NCBI GenBank assembly: GCA_965242535.1 | Contig: OZ251458.1 | Location: 4,774,001-4,838,000 of the forward strand | Source of the DNA: VXRD01 sp965242535 | Lineage (GTDB): Bacteria; Latescibacterota; UBA2968 | Reading direction: 5' to 3' | Length of the DNA stretch: 64,000 nt | Shown here: positions 1 to 10,777 of the stretch, one piece after another | How positions within the stretch are numbered: the first letter of the stretch is position 1 | Layout: every line of letters starts with the position of its first letter | Program-made: the position numbers and the translations under genes | The notes under the pieces: model-generated | Databases searched by the model: none | Seen by the model: the letters and a program-made list of their open reading frames with translations, nothing else | Told to the model about the DNA's origin: nothing

Positions 1-117
1 CTCTGCCCTCTGCCCTACTCCCGCCTTAATCCACATCCTCCGCTTTTTGCTTTTTCATCCATCTCCTGGGCTACGCCTCTGTCCGCTCTCCTCTCTGCCC
101 CATCTGTACCAACTAAT
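1..117. repeat. CT-rich low-complexity intergenic DNA
   Basis: Short degenerate CT-rich phrases (CTCTGCCC, CCTACTC, CGCCTTAATCC) that recur at 62440-62900 in this window. No gene is visible. It directly abuts the first copy of the MITE-like element; its last bases (102-114) resemble the outer inverted end ATTTGTACCAACT of that element. Confidence 0.6.
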
Positions 118-551
118 TACTCCGTAAATTAAGTTATTCTCAATTTTGATACGCACAAATCAGCACCGACATTACTCACTTTTCTAACAACTTTGGTCCG
201 AAAGCATCGTTTGTTGCCTTTGATGCGTTGGCTACGCCTGTGCTTACGGCGTGCGGCGACCTACTTTTTTTTTTAGAGAAGACGCGAATAAGCGTCTGAA
301 GAAAAGTAAGCGAGCGGGGTACAACCGCTCCAGCAGTTCAAGTGCTTTTGTAATCGCACGACATGCGTTGGCCTACGAGGTGAGTGGGAAAATAGAAGTG
401 CGTTGCGAGACGGACTTGCGCGCTGTGCGTGATGGCTTTCATCGATGGGGTTTTGGGATGGCATGTTGGACGATGGCTTCTTTGATGTACGGCATCCCGT
501 CCGTCACGCTCTTGAAAAATTGAAATCCATAATTATTTAATTTACAGAGTA
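118..551 (+). repeat. MITE-like element, copy 1
   Basis: Non-coding element of about 430 bp bounded by inverted ends: left TACTCCGTAAATTAA, right TTAATTTACAGAGTA. Both ends finish in TA, so TA may be a duplicated target as in the IS630/Tc1/mariner group (inference). The interior is shared with copies at 1816, 32817, 38999, 51125 and 55990. This copy carries one inserted small palindrome near 313-343 and a hairpin containing AGACGC...GCGTCT near 280-300. No transposase is present. Confidence 0.8.
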
Positions 552-569
552 CTAGGCCGTGTTGACATT

Positions 570-1646
570 TTACTCCCGATTCGACCGCCTGCGTCTTCGC
601 GCTTCGCGCCAGCGTTTGTACGCCTCTTCGTCAAAGGTGATGGCGGGCACTTCGCCTTGCCATGCGCGGGCGATAATGGGCATGATGCGCGGCGTTGCCA
701 GTTGGAAATCCCGGCCGATGGGGCGCGGGTTTGGAAACCATTTCCACAGCAACGCGCCGACAATGCGCGGTTCGCTTTCGATGGCCTCGAGCGCGACGCG
801 CCAGCACATTTCCTGCAAGGGCCTCGCGCCCTCGTCATCCACGCGATACGCCCACGGCTCTGACGCTGCGCGATGCGATTGGTTGTATCCCAACTCGGTC
901 AATACGATGTCGCGATCCATCGCTTTGCCATAAGCGCGCAATTCCTCGACCAGCCGATTCCATCCCGCGCGGAGGTCCGCCTCGGTGGGTTGTTCCCTTT
1001 GGGAAATCGGAAAATAGCCCTGAATGCCGATCGCGTCCAACGCATCCCAAAATGGCACGCGGTCGTAATCCGACCAATTCGCCGCGTACGTCACCGGCCC
1101 GCCATACACCTTCCGCACATCCGCAATCAGCGCGCGCCACTGCGCCTCGTGATGCAATGTCTTGTCCAATTCCGTGCCCACGACAAACGCATCGGCATCT
1201 TTGCACGCTTCGGCCACGGCCAAGATCCACGCCCGATAATCCGCCCAAAAGCGCGCCCATTCCTCCGCTGTGCGAAACGCGATCTCGCCGCGCCATTCAA
1301 ACCCCGACCGCCAGTATGCCAGATGCGGCTTGATGCAAATTTTCAAGCCCTGTGCATGGGCTTCCGCGATCGGGCGCGTCCAGTGCGCCGGCGGCGAATC
1401 TCCCGCCCCTTCAAATCGCCTCAACCCGACCGACCCATCCTGCGAAATCCCCGCGTAGGGATGCGTCGCCACCCAGTTCGCCCCCAAAATTTTAATATCC
1501 CGCAGCGTGGAAACCATCTCATCCCCCGCCCAATCGCGCCCGCCTCCGTGCGTTGAAATCGTAATCCCGCGCACGGGCACGGCATCGTCAAATGCATGGG
1601 CTTCGGACGCGATGAATAACAGCAATAGGAAAGAGTAGCGAGACAT
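570..1646 (-). CDS. GH113-like glycoside hydrolase, secreted
   Basis: A 358-residue protein. The start at 1646 is chosen because it opens a clear signal peptide (MSRYSFLLLLF...) ending near SEAHA; a longer reading upstream runs only through purine-rich repeat DNA. The body is a TIM-barrel resembling family GH113 (endo-mannanase-type) and related proteins: an early GITISTHGG strand, a VVGTELDK segment carrying the probable acid/base Glu, and a VLTELGYNQ segment carrying the probable nucleophile Glu. It likely acts outside the cytoplasm on a beta-linked polysaccharide; substrate cannot be read from sequence. It stands alone, between two copies of a MITE-like repeat. Family assignment is moderate, glycosidase fold fairly secure. 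Confidence 0.7.
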   Translation of the reverse strand: MSRYSFLLLLFIASEAHAFDDAVPVRGITISTHGGGRDWAGDEMVSTLRDIKILGANWVATHPYAGISQDGSVGLRRFEGAGDSPPAHWTRPIAEAHAQGLKICIKPHLAYWRSGFEWRGEIAFRTAEEWARFWADYRAWILAVAEACKDADAFVVGTELDKTLHHEAQWRALIADVRKVYGGPVTYAANWSDYDRVPFWDALDAIGIQGYFPISQREQPTEADLRAGWNRLVEELRAYGKAMDRDIVLTELGYNQSHRAASEPWAYRVDDEGARPLQEMCWRVALEAIESEPRIVGALLWKWFPNPRPIGRDFQLATPRIMPIIARAWQGEVPAITFDEEAYKRWREARRRRRSNRE

Positions 1647-1796
1647 AGTGAACTCGGGGAGACGGGAGACGGGAGAGGGGAGACGGGAGAGGTGAAAGGC
1701 GAAAGGCGGGAGGCGAAAGGCGGAAGACGGGAGAGGGGAGAGGGACACCCGACAATCCAAAATCAGGGGTCCGTTCGCCCTGTCCCCATCAGTCGT
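1647..1796. repeat. purine-rich GGGAGACGGGAGA repeat tract
   Basis: Irregular repetition of GGGAGACGGGAGAGG and GGCGAAAGGC units immediately upstream of the glycosidase start. The same low-complexity family appears at 2290-2325, 10553-10770, 27850-27895, 39550-39640 and 59360-59395. It produces artificial reading frames rich in RLPSPVSRLPS when translated, which should not be taken as protein. Confidence 0.75.
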
Positions 1797-2239
1797 AGGG
1801 ACAGGCCCTCGTGCCATTTGTACCAACTAAATACTCTGTAAATTAAATGATACCAAATTTTGAGACGCACAAATCAGTACCTGAGTTGCTCGCTTTTCTA
1901 ACAACTTTAGTCCTAAAGCATCATGGGTTGCCTTCGATGCCTTCGGCGACCTACTTTTTTTCAACAGCAAAAAAAAGTAGGCAAAAAATGCCGCTCTCAT
2001 GCGCCGAGGGGCTTGCACAGCGCAAAGCGCTTTTGTAATAGAACGACATGCGCCAGCCTACCAAGGGCGTTGCCCAATGAACCTTGGGTTGCGAGACGGA
2101 CTTGCGCGCTGTGCCTGATGGCTTTCATTGATGGACTTTTGCGAGGGCACGTTTGGCGAGGGCTTCTCTGAAGGACGGTGGAACAGCAAAGCGATCCCGA
2201 TAATGAATGAGTTGGTACAAATGGGGCCCGTGCCTGTCC
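1797..2239. repeat. MITE-like element, copy 2, inside a split REP palindrome
   Basis: The element itself is 1816-2222, with perfect 13-bp inverted ends ATTTGTACCAACT / AGTTGGTACAAAT. Its flanks are the two halves of the REP-like palindrome found around the window (left arm AGGGACAGGC... at 1797-1815, right arm ...GTGCCTGTCC at 2223-2239). The sequence GGCCC(TC)GTGCC is present on both sides, suggesting target duplication. This copy has no internal small palindrome (empty at both sites). Confidence 0.8.
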
Positions 2240-2424
2240 GTGCATCCCGCGGCGAATCAGGTGGTCAGTCCCTGGTCAACAACCCATCAGCGAGAGGGGA
2301 GACGGGAGACGGAAGACGGACCCCCGACAACCCCAAAATCCGACGCGTCTCGTTGCTGAACCAGCAGGAGGATGGGGGCAACGGGTTGCCTCTCAAGCCC
2401 GTTCACCGGCCCGTTGTCCGAGTA

Positions 2425-2452
2425 CAAAAAAGGCGCAGTTTGCACTGCGCCT
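2425..2452 (-). terminator. Rho-independent terminator of the glt operon
   Basis: On the minus strand an 8-bp stem GGCGCAGT/ACTGCGCC with a four-base loop is followed by six T. It lies 23 bp past the gltD stop codon. The DNA between the MITE copy and this hairpin (2240-2424) holds one purine-rich tract and no gene. Confidence 0.9.
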
Positions 2453-2475
2453 CGGGCGTTTGATATGGCGATGGG

Positions 2476-3969
<1,494 letters not shown>

Positions 3970-4017
3970 ACGTGCTCCTTAAAATCAGTGGTCAGTCCGT
4001 GTCGGTTATTTCCCGCG

Positions 4018-4854
4018 CTATTGCCATAGCGTCAAATTTCCTTCGGTTTTCACATCAGGAGTTGCGCGGATCCGGTATTTGCCGGATTTGATTCGCTCCA
4101 AAGCGAACTCGTAGTAGTCCGGGACGATCTCAAAGCCGATGTAGTGCCTGCCTTCGGCCTTGCTGACAACGGCGACTTGGCCCGAGCCTAGGAACGGGTC
4201 CATAACCACATCGCCTTCTTCGCTTGAATAGGCGAGTATCTTGCGGATGATCTCCGCGGGGAGCTTGGTCGGGGTTTTTTTATCGCCCTGCCAGTACTCG
4301 CGCTTGATTTCCCACACATCCTCTTTGTCTCGATAATGCGCGGAGCCTCCGGTTTCGGTTCGCGCATCCTTGCCAAATCGGGCGTAAGGGTAGAATTTTC
4401 TCTGCTTGTCATCCTTGCAGACATACAGGCAGTGGTAGTGCGAGGTGACGTATTTCCGCTTGGTGGCGACCCCGAATTGGTACTTCCATATAAGATGGTT
4501 GACGATGGTGAGGTCGCAGAGTTCGAGCGAGGTCAGGATCTCTTTGAGGTGATTCCACCCCGAAAAGATGTACATGCTGCCCGAATTTTTTAGGATGCGC
4601 GTAGCCTGCGATAGCCAAGCGGTGGTGAAGGTCTGATAGTCCCGCCCCTGCACTTCGTTGTAACCATTGAGAACCCTATCGCCCGTTCTGTTGTAATTCG
4701 AGCGTTTGGCCGTGAACTCAATGGCAAACGGCGGGTCCGTTATCACCAAGTCCACGAATTGGGATGGCATATCAGACATCAAGCTTATGCAGTCGCCTCG
4801 CGCTATGGTGTCAATGTAGTCTGCGCTCGGCATGGGCTTACGCATGAAGTCCAA
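4018..4854 (-). CDS. solitary DNA methyltransferase (N6_N4 type) within the glt operon
   Basis: A 278-aa site-specific DNA methyltransferase of the beta arrangement: target-recognition/catalytic motif IV (TDPPFAIEF, residues 36-44) precedes the AdoMet-binding motif I (DPFLGSGQ, near residue 219). DPPF/DPPY motifs usually indicate adenine-N6 methylation, though N4-cytosine is possible. The start is probably TTG at 4854, 5 nt after an AGGGAG ribosome site; an ATG at 4845 is the alternative. It begins 17 bp after the gltB stop and ends 48 bp before gltD, so it is probably co-transcribed with them. No restriction endonuclease is adjacent, so it may be an orphan. Confidence 0.9.
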   Translation of the reverse strand: MDFMRKPMPSADYIDTIARGDCISLMSDMPSQFVDLVITDPPFAIEFTAKRSNYNRTGDRVLNGYNEVQGRDYQTFTTAWLSQATRILKNSGSMYIFSGWNHLKEILTSLELCDLTIVNHLIWKYQFGVATKRKYVTSHYHCLYVCKDDKQRKFYPYARFGKDARTETGGSAHYRDKEDVWEIKREYWQGDKKTPTKLPAEIIRKILAYSSEEGDVVMDPFLGSGQVAVVSKAEGRHYIGFEIVPDYYEFALERIKSGKYRIRATPDVKTEGNLTLWQ

Positions 4855-4871
4855 GTGATCTCCCTTCCCTT

Positions 4872-7800
4872 TTATGCCTCGACTTCCACGCCGCGGCGGA
4901 AGGCTTCGAGCCAGGCGTCTTCGCCTTCCAAGCCCGCGCGTTGTGCGGTTTCATAAGCCGAGAGGATGCGCTTGTAGGGCTTGGGGAAAACCTTGACGAA
5001 TTGGGGCAATGCGTCCTTCCAGTGGGCGAGGACGCGCTGTGCCACGCGGCTTTGCGTGTAGTCGGCGTGCTGGGCGATCAGGCGTTTGAGGTCTTCGATA
5101 TCGCCTTCGCTTTGCACGGGTTCGAGATCGACGAGTTCGGGATTGCAGCGCGTGTGGAAATCGCCCGCTTCGTCGAGCACATACGCAATGCCCCCGGACA
5201 TGCCCGCGGCAAAATTGCGCCCGGTCTCGCCCAGAATGACCGCCATCCCGCCCGTCATATATTCGCACCCGTGGTCGCCTATGCCTTCGACAACGGCGCG
5301 CACGCCCGAGTTGCGGACGCAGAAACGCTCGCCTGCCTGACCGCGGATAAACGCTTGCCCATTGGTCGCGCCGTAAAAAGAGACATTGCCGATGATGATG
5401 TTGTCTTCGGCCACAAAGGTCGATCCCCTGCGCGGATAGACGATCAACTTGCTGCCGCACAAGCCCTTGCCAAAATAGTCGTTGGCATCGCCTTCGAGGC
5501 GGAAGGTGATGCCCGGCGGCGTGAAAGCCGCAAAGGATTGCCCGGCCGATCCCTCAAAGGTGAGGTCGATGGTGTCTTCGGGCAAGCCATCCGGGCCGAA
5601 CCGTCGCGTGATTTCGCTGCCGAGAATCGTGCCCACCACGCGGTCGGTATTTTTAATGCCGAATGCCGCGCGCACCGCGCTGCCATCTTTGAGGGCGGGT
5701 TTGCAAACGTCGAGCAACACTCGATTGTCTATCGCGTGTTCAAGGCCGTGATCCTGTTCGATTTGGCAATAGCGACCGATGTCGTCACGGGCGTCTATTT
5801 TTTCGAGCATCGGGGACAAGTCGAGGCTTTTTGCTTTCCAGTGGTCGGTTTTTGCTTGGCGGAGCAGGTCCGTGCGCCCGATGAGGTCATCGACCGTGCG
5901 GATGCCGAGGCGCGCCATAATTTCGCGCATGTCCCGCGCGATGAAACGCAGGAAATTGACGACATAGTCGGGATCGCCCATAAACTTTTTGCGGAGTTCG
6001 GGATGCTGCGTGGCAACGCCCACCGGGCACGTATCGAGGTGGCAAACGCGCATCATGATGCACCCCATCGCCACGAGTGCGGTGGTGGCAAAGCCAAATT
6101 CCTCGGCGCCGAGCAACGCGGCGATCACCACGTCGCGCCCGGTTTTGAGTTGCCCGTCGGTTTCGACCGCGATGCGCGATCTCAGGTTGTTGAGCACGAG
6201 CGTCTGATGGGTTTCGGCGACGCCGAGTTCCCACGGCAGGCCCGCGTGTTTGATGCTCGTTTGCGGCGACGCGCCCGTACCCCCGTCGAGGCCCGAGATG
6301 AGCACCACGTCGCCGTGCCCCTTGGACACGCCCGCCGCGACGATGCCCACGTTGATCTCGGCGACCAACTTGACGTTAATCCGAGCGTGGTGGTTGGCGT
6401 TTTTGAGGTCGTGGATGAGTTGGGCCAAATCTTCGATGGAATAAATGTCGTGATGTGGAGGCGGTGAAATGAGCTCGACGCCCGGCGTGGCGTGCCGGAC
6501 GCGGGCGATCCACGGATACACCTTTTTGCCGGGCAATTCGCCGCCCTCGCCCGGCTTGGCGCCCTGCGCCATTTTGATCTGCAATTCGCGGGCGTGGACC
6601 AAATAATTGCTCGTCACGCCAAACCGCCCGGAAGCCACTTGCTTGATCGCGCTGTTTTTGGAATCGCCATTGGGTTCGAGGACATAGCGCGCCGGGTCTT
6701 CGCCGCCCTCGCCGGTATTGCTCTTGCCCCCGAGGCGATTCATCGCGATGGCGAGGGCTTCGTGCGCTTCTTTGGAGATGGACCCGTAGGACATGGCCCC
6801 GGACTTAAAGCGTTTGGTGATTTCTTCGATGGGTTCGACTTCGTCGATGGGAATGGGGGCACCTGCGTCGTTGAAGTCCAAGAGGCCGCGCAAGGTCGCC
6901 AAATTTTTGTCCTGTTCGTCGATCAGGGCCGCGTATTCTCGGTACACATCGTAATCATTGGTGCGCGTGGCGTGCTGGAGTTTGTGAATCGTGAGGGGGT
7001 TAAAGAGGTGGTATTCCCCCCCTTGCCGCCACTGAAAGTGCCCGCCCACCTCGAGGGTACTGCCGTTGACCGGTATTGCGGGATAGGCGGCGCGATGTCG
7101 CATGAGGGCTTCGCGTGCGATGATGTCGATGCCGATGCCGTCTATGCGGGAGTCCGTCCACGTAAAGTATTTGTCGATGACCCGTTTTGAAATCCCCACC
7201 GCTTCAAAAATTTGCGCCCCCCGATAGGATTTGATGGTGGAAATGCCCATTTTAGCCATCACCTTGACCACGCCTTTGGTCGCGGATTTGACATATCCTT
7301 TGACCGCATCGGCGTAGGAAATATCGGTCAAGTGCCTTTCGGCGATCATATCCGCCAAGCTCTCATACGCCATATAGGGGTTGATGGCCTGCGCGCCGTA
7401 GCCGATGAGCAAGCAGAAGTGATGCACTTCGCGGGGTTCGCCCGTTTCGAGGGCCAGGCCCACTTGGGTGCGCTTGCCCTCTCGGATGAGGTGATGGTGG
7501 AGGCCGCTCATCGCCAGCAACGCGGGAATGGCCGCGCGATTTTGATCCACGCCGCGATCCGAGAGAATGAGAATCGTATAACCGGCGTCGATGGCGTCGT
7601 CTGCTTTTGCACACAACTGATCCATCGCCTTTTCGAGGTCCGCATCGGCCACGTCAAAGAGCATGGGAATGGTGGTGGCTTTGAGGCCCGGGCGATTGAC
7701 GCGGCGCAACTGCGCGAGTTCTTCATCGGTCAAGATGGGCGTGTCGAGGCGGATTTGCCGGCAACTTTCCGGTTCGGGAACGAGCAGGTTGCGCTCCGGC

Positions 7801-9434
7801 CCAATGGTGGCTTCGGCCGAGGTGATCACCTCTTCTTTGAGGGGATCGAGCGGCGGGTTGGTCACTTGGGCAAAGAGTTGTTTGAAGTAGTTGTAGAGTA
7901 GATGGGCCTTGTTGGACAGCACGGCCAAGGGCGCGTCATTGCCCATGGAGCCGACCGGATCGCGCCCGATTTTGGACATGGGGCCGACGAAAATTTTGAG
8001 GTCTTCAAACGTGTATCCAAACGCCTGTTGCCGCGTGAGCACCTCGGCGTGGCAGGTGGGCGGGGCGATGGGCGCGACGGCGGGCAGGGCTTTAAGCGAA
8101 ATGAGATGCTGGTCGAGCCACTGCCGGTAGGGATGCTCGAAAACCATCTCATCTTTGACTTCGTCGTCGGAGATGACGCGGCCCTGCGTCGTATCCACGA
8201 GGAGAATGCGCCCGGGTTGCAACCTGCCCTTGTACGCGACGCGCTCGGGCGCCAATTCGCAAACCCCTGCCTCGGAACTGAGGATGAGCAAGTCGTCTTT
8301 GGTGACGTAATAGCGCGAGGGGCGCAACCCATTGCGGTCGAGACACGCGCCCACGATCTCGCCGTCGGTAAAGCCAATGGAGGCAGGGCCGTCCCACGGC
8401 TCCATCAGGCAGGAATGGTACTCGTAAAAAGCGCGCCTTTCGCGGCTCATGCTCTCGTGCTTTTCCCAGGGCTCGGGAATCATCATCGCGGCGGCGTGCG
8501 CCATCGACCGGCCGGACAGGGACAGAAATTCAAAGCAGTTGTCGAAAATCGCGGAATCCGATCCGTCTTCGTACAAAATGGGGAGTATCTTTTTTATATC
8601 GTCTCCCCAAAGCTCGGATGCGAGCATCGCTTGCCGGGTTTTCATCCAGTTTTGATTGCCGCGCAAGGTGTTGATTTCGCCGTTGTGAATGAGGTAGCGA
8701 TAGGGGTGCGACCGCTCCCAGGAGGGAAAGGTGTTGGTGGAAAACCGGGAATGCACGAGCACAATCGCGGCTTCCATGCGGGGATCGCGCAGGTCCGGAT
8801 AAAATTCGGCCACTTGCATGGGCGTGAGCATGCCCTTGTACACAATGGTGCGAGACGACAAGCTGGGGATGTAGAAATTTTCGTCGTGCCCGGCGTAGCG
8901 GATGGCATTGGTCGCGCGCTTGCGAATCGCGTACAACTTGCGCTCAAAGGCCATCGAGTCGGGCAGGTCCGCGCTGCGCCCGACGAAAATTTGCCAGACC
9001 ACCGGTTCGCAGGACAGCGCCGTAAGGCCCAAAGAGGCGTCGTCCGTGGGCACCTCGCGCCAGCCCAAAACCTCCTGCCCCTCTCCTCGGACGATGTCCT
9101 CGATCATTTGCCGGGTTTTTTGGCGAATGGATCGATCCGCGCAATCGGTCATAAAAATCATGCCCACGCCGTAATGCCCAGGCGCGGGCAGGTCGATGCC
9201 CTTGCAGGCGCGTTCGAAGAACCGATGCGGCAGTTGCATCAACACGCCCGCGCCGTCGCCCGTGTTGGATTCGGCGCCGCGCGCGCCGCGATGGTCGAGG
9301 CAGACCAAGGACTCGAGGGCCATTTGGACGATCTGATTGGATTTTTCGCCCTTGATATTTACGACAAAGCCAATGCCACAGGCGTCGCGTTCGTATTTGG
9401 GATCGTAGAGACCGTGCTTGCGGGGATATGCCAT
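4872..9434 (-). CDS. gltB: glutamate synthase, large (alpha) subunit
   Basis: About 1520 aa, the normal size for the alpha subunit. Contains the class II glutamine amidotransferase domain with the catalytic cysteine in DACGIGF (becoming N-terminal after propeptide removal), a central domain, the FMN-binding synthase domain, the 3Fe-4S cysteines in CIMMRVCHLDTC, and the C-terminal GXGXG beta-helix domain. It converts glutamine plus 2-oxoglutarate to two glutamates with electrons from GltD. ATG at 9434 is preferred to an upstream TTG because AGGAAAAG lies 5 nt before it. Upstream lies a ferredoxin gene; downstream a methyltransferase gene interrupts the path to gltD. Confidence 0.97.
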   Translation of the reverse strand: MAYPRKHGLYDPKYERDACGIGFVVNIKGEKSNQIVQMALESLVCLDHRGARGAESNTGDGAGVLMQLPHRFFERACKGIDLPAPGHYGVGMIFMTDCADRSIRQKTRQMIEDIVRGEGQEVLGWREVPTDDASLGLTALSCEPVVWQIFVGRSADLPDSMAFERKLYAIRKRATNAIRYAGHDENFYIPSLSSRTIVYKGMLTPMQVAEFYPDLRDPRMEAAIVLVHSRFSTNTFPSWERSHPYRYLIHNGEINTLRGNQNWMKTRQAMLASELWGDDIKKILPILYEDGSDSAIFDNCFEFLSLSGRSMAHAAAMMIPEPWEKHESMSRERRAFYEYHSCLMEPWDGPASIGFTDGEIVGACLDRNGLRPSRYYVTKDDLLILSSEAGVCELAPERVAYKGRLQPGRILLVDTTQGRVISDDEVKDEMVFEHPYRQWLDQHLISLKALPAVAPIAPPTCHAEVLTRQQAFGYTFEDLKIFVGPMSKIGRDPVGSMGNDAPLAVLSNKAHLLYNYFKQLFAQVTNPPLDPLKEEVITSAEATIGPERNLLVPEPESCRQIRLDTPILTDEELAQLRRVNRPGLKATTIPMLFDVADADLEKAMDQLCAKADDAIDAGYTILILSDRGVDQNRAAIPALLAMSGLHHHLIREGKRTQVGLALETGEPREVHHFCLLIGYGAQAINPYMAYESLADMIAERHLTDISYADAVKGYVKSATKGVVKVMAKMGISTIKSYRGAQIFEAVGISKRVIDKYFTWTDSRIDGIGIDIIAREALMRHRAAYPAIPVNGSTLEVGGHFQWRQGGEYHLFNPLTIHKLQHATRTNDYDVYREYAALIDEQDKNLATLRGLLDFNDAGAPIPIDEVEPIEEITKRFKSGAMSYGSISKEAHEALAIAMNRLGGKSNTGEGGEDPARYVLEPNGDSKNSAIKQVASGRFGVTSNYLVHARELQIKMAQGAKPGEGGELPGKKVYPWIARVRHATPGVELISPPPHHDIYSIEDLAQLIHDLKNANHHARINVKLVAEINVGIVAAGVSKGHGDVVLISGLDGGTGASPQTSIKHAGLPWELGVAETHQTLVLNNLRSRIAVETDGQLKTGRDVVIAALLGAEEFGFATTALVAMGCIMMRVCHLDTCPVGVATQHPELRKKFMGDPDYVVNFLRFIARDMREIMARLGIRTVDDLIGRTDLLRQAKTDHWKAKSLDLSPMLEKIDARDDIGRYCQIEQDHGLEHAIDNRVLLDVCKPALKDGSAVRAAFGIKNTDRVVGTILGSEITRRFGPDGLPEDTIDLTFEGSAGQSFAAFTPPGITFRLEGDANDYFGKGLCGSKLIVYPRRGSTFVAEDNIIIGNVSFYGATNGQAFIRGQAGERFCVRNSGVRAVVEGIGDHGCEYMTGGMAVILGETGRNFAAGMSGGIAYVLDEAGDFHTRCNPELVDLEPVQSEGDIEDLKRLIAQHADYTQSRVAQRVLAHWKDALPQFVKVFPKPYKRILSAYETAQRAGLEGEDAWLEAFRRGVEVEA

Positions 9435-9461
9435 AACTCTTTTCCTCAATCACATGGCGCG

Positions 9462-9496
9462 AAAATGCCAGAACCGCGATCCGGCCCTGGCATTTG
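9462..9496. promoter_or_regulatory. hairpin in the fdxA-gltB spacer
   Basis: Inverted repeat AAATGCCAG...CTGGCATTT with a 15-base GC-rich interior between the ferredoxin stop and the gltB start. It could be an intercistronic processing site or a partial terminator that lowers gltB expression; the T-run after it on the minus strand is only four bases. Function is unproven. Confidence 0.45.
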
Positions 9497-9521
9497 AAAA
9501 CCGGTTGTTTCAATTCAGACG

Positions 9522-9785
9522 CTACTCAAAAGCGACGGCATTGATTTCGATGTACTCCGTCCATTCTTCGGGCGTGTCTTCTTCGGCGAAAATCGCCTCG
9601 ACCGGGCATTCCGGCTCGCAGGCGCCGCAGTCGATGCACTCTTCGGGATGAATGTAGAGCATGTTGAGGCGTTCGTCTTCCGGCAAATTGGTCGCATCGG
9701 GTTCGTAGATGCAATCTACCGGACAGACTTCCACACAGGCCTTGTCCATGACATCGATGCATGGCTCGGCGATGATATAGGCCAT
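9522..9785 (-). CDS. fdxA: 7Fe (3Fe-4S/4Fe-4S) ferredoxin
   Basis: An 87-aa soluble electron carrier. The first cluster ligands follow the spacing of 3Fe-4S sites (Cys9, Cys17, Cys21 followed by Pro), the second set is a regular CIDCGACEPECP 4Fe-4S motif. Length and acidic composition match FdxA-type bacterial ferredoxins. It lies just upstream of gltB and downstream of a ferredoxin-dependent-type nitrite/sulfite reductase, so it may supply that enzyme with electrons (inference from neighbourhood). Confidence 0.93.
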   Translation of the reverse strand: MAYIIAEPCIDVMDKACVEVCPVDCIYEPDATNLPEDERLNMLYIHPEECIDCGACEPECPVEAIFAEEDTPEEWTEYIEINAVAFE

Positions 9786-9913
9786 TTTCTTCCCCTTTCC
9801 TTGCAGTTGTTCCGAATCTCATCCGGCGTTCATTTCGCCAAATATACCCGTTTGGTCGATTTTGTCAAGGTTTGTGAGTTGAAGTTGTGTTTGCAGGCGT
9901 GCAGGAGGAGTTT

Positions 9914-10483
9914 TTACGGTTGGGACAGATTGTCGAGGAGCGTTTCGATGGGCCAATCGCCCTCGGCGCGCATGTCCAAGGTGAACCGCTGCTTGGCATC
10001 TGTCCGCCGCGCAACAGCCACTTCCGCACCGTTGTAAAGCCGATGCAACAGCGCGTTGAGATCGTCTCGAATGGCCTCGTGCGTGGTTTCGGTATTGGGC
10101 GCGTTGAGGCGGTCGTTGAGGACGATCCGAAGTTCATCGCCGCGAAAAACCACGTCTCCTTCGGCCTCGAGGCGGCGGCACGTTTCACATGTTGCGCGCA
10201 CCGCAGCGCCCAACTGCTGTGCAAAACCATCGCCGCCGGGTCGCTTGCGGTTGTAGAGCAGGCCGCGCTTTGCGTCCGTGTCGTCGATGCTGATGTCGTA
10301 TTCGTGACCGATGAGCAAGGTGACCGGGCCCTCGGGCACATGGCTGTAATCGGCCACGTCGAGCAACACGTCTGACCCATCGTGCGCGGAAATCCAGGCG
10401 TTGAAAATTTTGAACCAAATCTCAGGCGCGATCTCTCGCCCCCGATCGAGATACAATTTGACGCTGATCTTATGAGTCGGCAT
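9914..10483 (-). CDS. conserved-looking protein of unknown function
   Basis: A 189-aa soluble protein beginning MPTHKISVKLYLD; this ATG at 10483 is preferred because GGGGGAC precedes it, while the longer frame upstream runs through repeat DNA. No signal peptide or membrane segment. It contains a CETC pair around residue 104 and an alternating alpha/beta pattern, but I do not recognise the family. It is encoded between the nitrite/sulfite reductase and ferredoxin genes on the same strand and may therefore be part of the same redox/nitrogen unit. Confidence 0.7.
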   Translation of the reverse strand: MPTHKISVKLYLDRGREIAPEIWFKIFNAWISAHDGSDVLLDVADYSHVPEGPVTLLIGHEYDISIDDTDAKRGLLYNRKRPGGDGFAQQLGAAVRATCETCRRLEAEGDVVFRGDELRIVLNDRLNAPNTETTHEAIRDDLNALLHRLYNGAEVAVARRTDAKQRFTLDMRAEGDWPIETLLDNLSQP

Positions 10484-10777
10484 GCGTCCCCCTTCTCCCT
10501 TCTCGTATCTTCGGACAGGCACGGGGGCCTGTCCCTACGATTGCGATTGCTTCTCCCGTCTCCCGTCTTCCTTTTTGTATCTTCGGACAGGCACGGGGGC
10601 CTGTCCCTACGATGAACGGCTGTCGCCAGTTGTACCCCGCTCGTGCCTTTGAACTGGCGGTGCCAGTTGTACCTCGCTTGTGCCTTTGAACTGGCGGTGC
10701 CAGTTGTACCTCGCTTGTGCCTTTTGTGCCTTTTGTGCCTTTTGTGGCTAAACTCCCGTCTCCCCTCTCCCCGCCTT
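10484..10777. repeat. repeat-rich spacer: two REP palindromes, a 37-bp tandem repeat and a GTGCCTTTT simple repeat
   Basis: Contains two copies of the REP-like palindrome GGACAGGC-N6-GCCTGTCC (10513-10534 and 10585-10606), then nearly three tandem copies of a 37-bp unit centred on the palindrome AACTGGC-N3-GCCAGTT (10621-10730), then a (TGTGCCTTT)n run ending TTTTGTGGCTAAACTCC (10720-10755) and a purine-rich tract. No gene is present. The simple repeat reappears inside the OmpA-like gene at 55003-55125. Confidence 0.85.

Noticed and set aside
251..523. 90-codon frame in MITE copy 1 and similar frames in other copies
   Set aside because: Frames are not conserved between copies, which differ by non-triplet insertions; the element is non-coding.
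4941..9497. Long open frames antisense to gltB (4941-6467 and 7902-9497 plus strand, over 500 codons each)
   Set aside because: They mirror gltB in a GC-rich gene with strong codon bias, have no family motifs and no ribosome sites; shadow frames.
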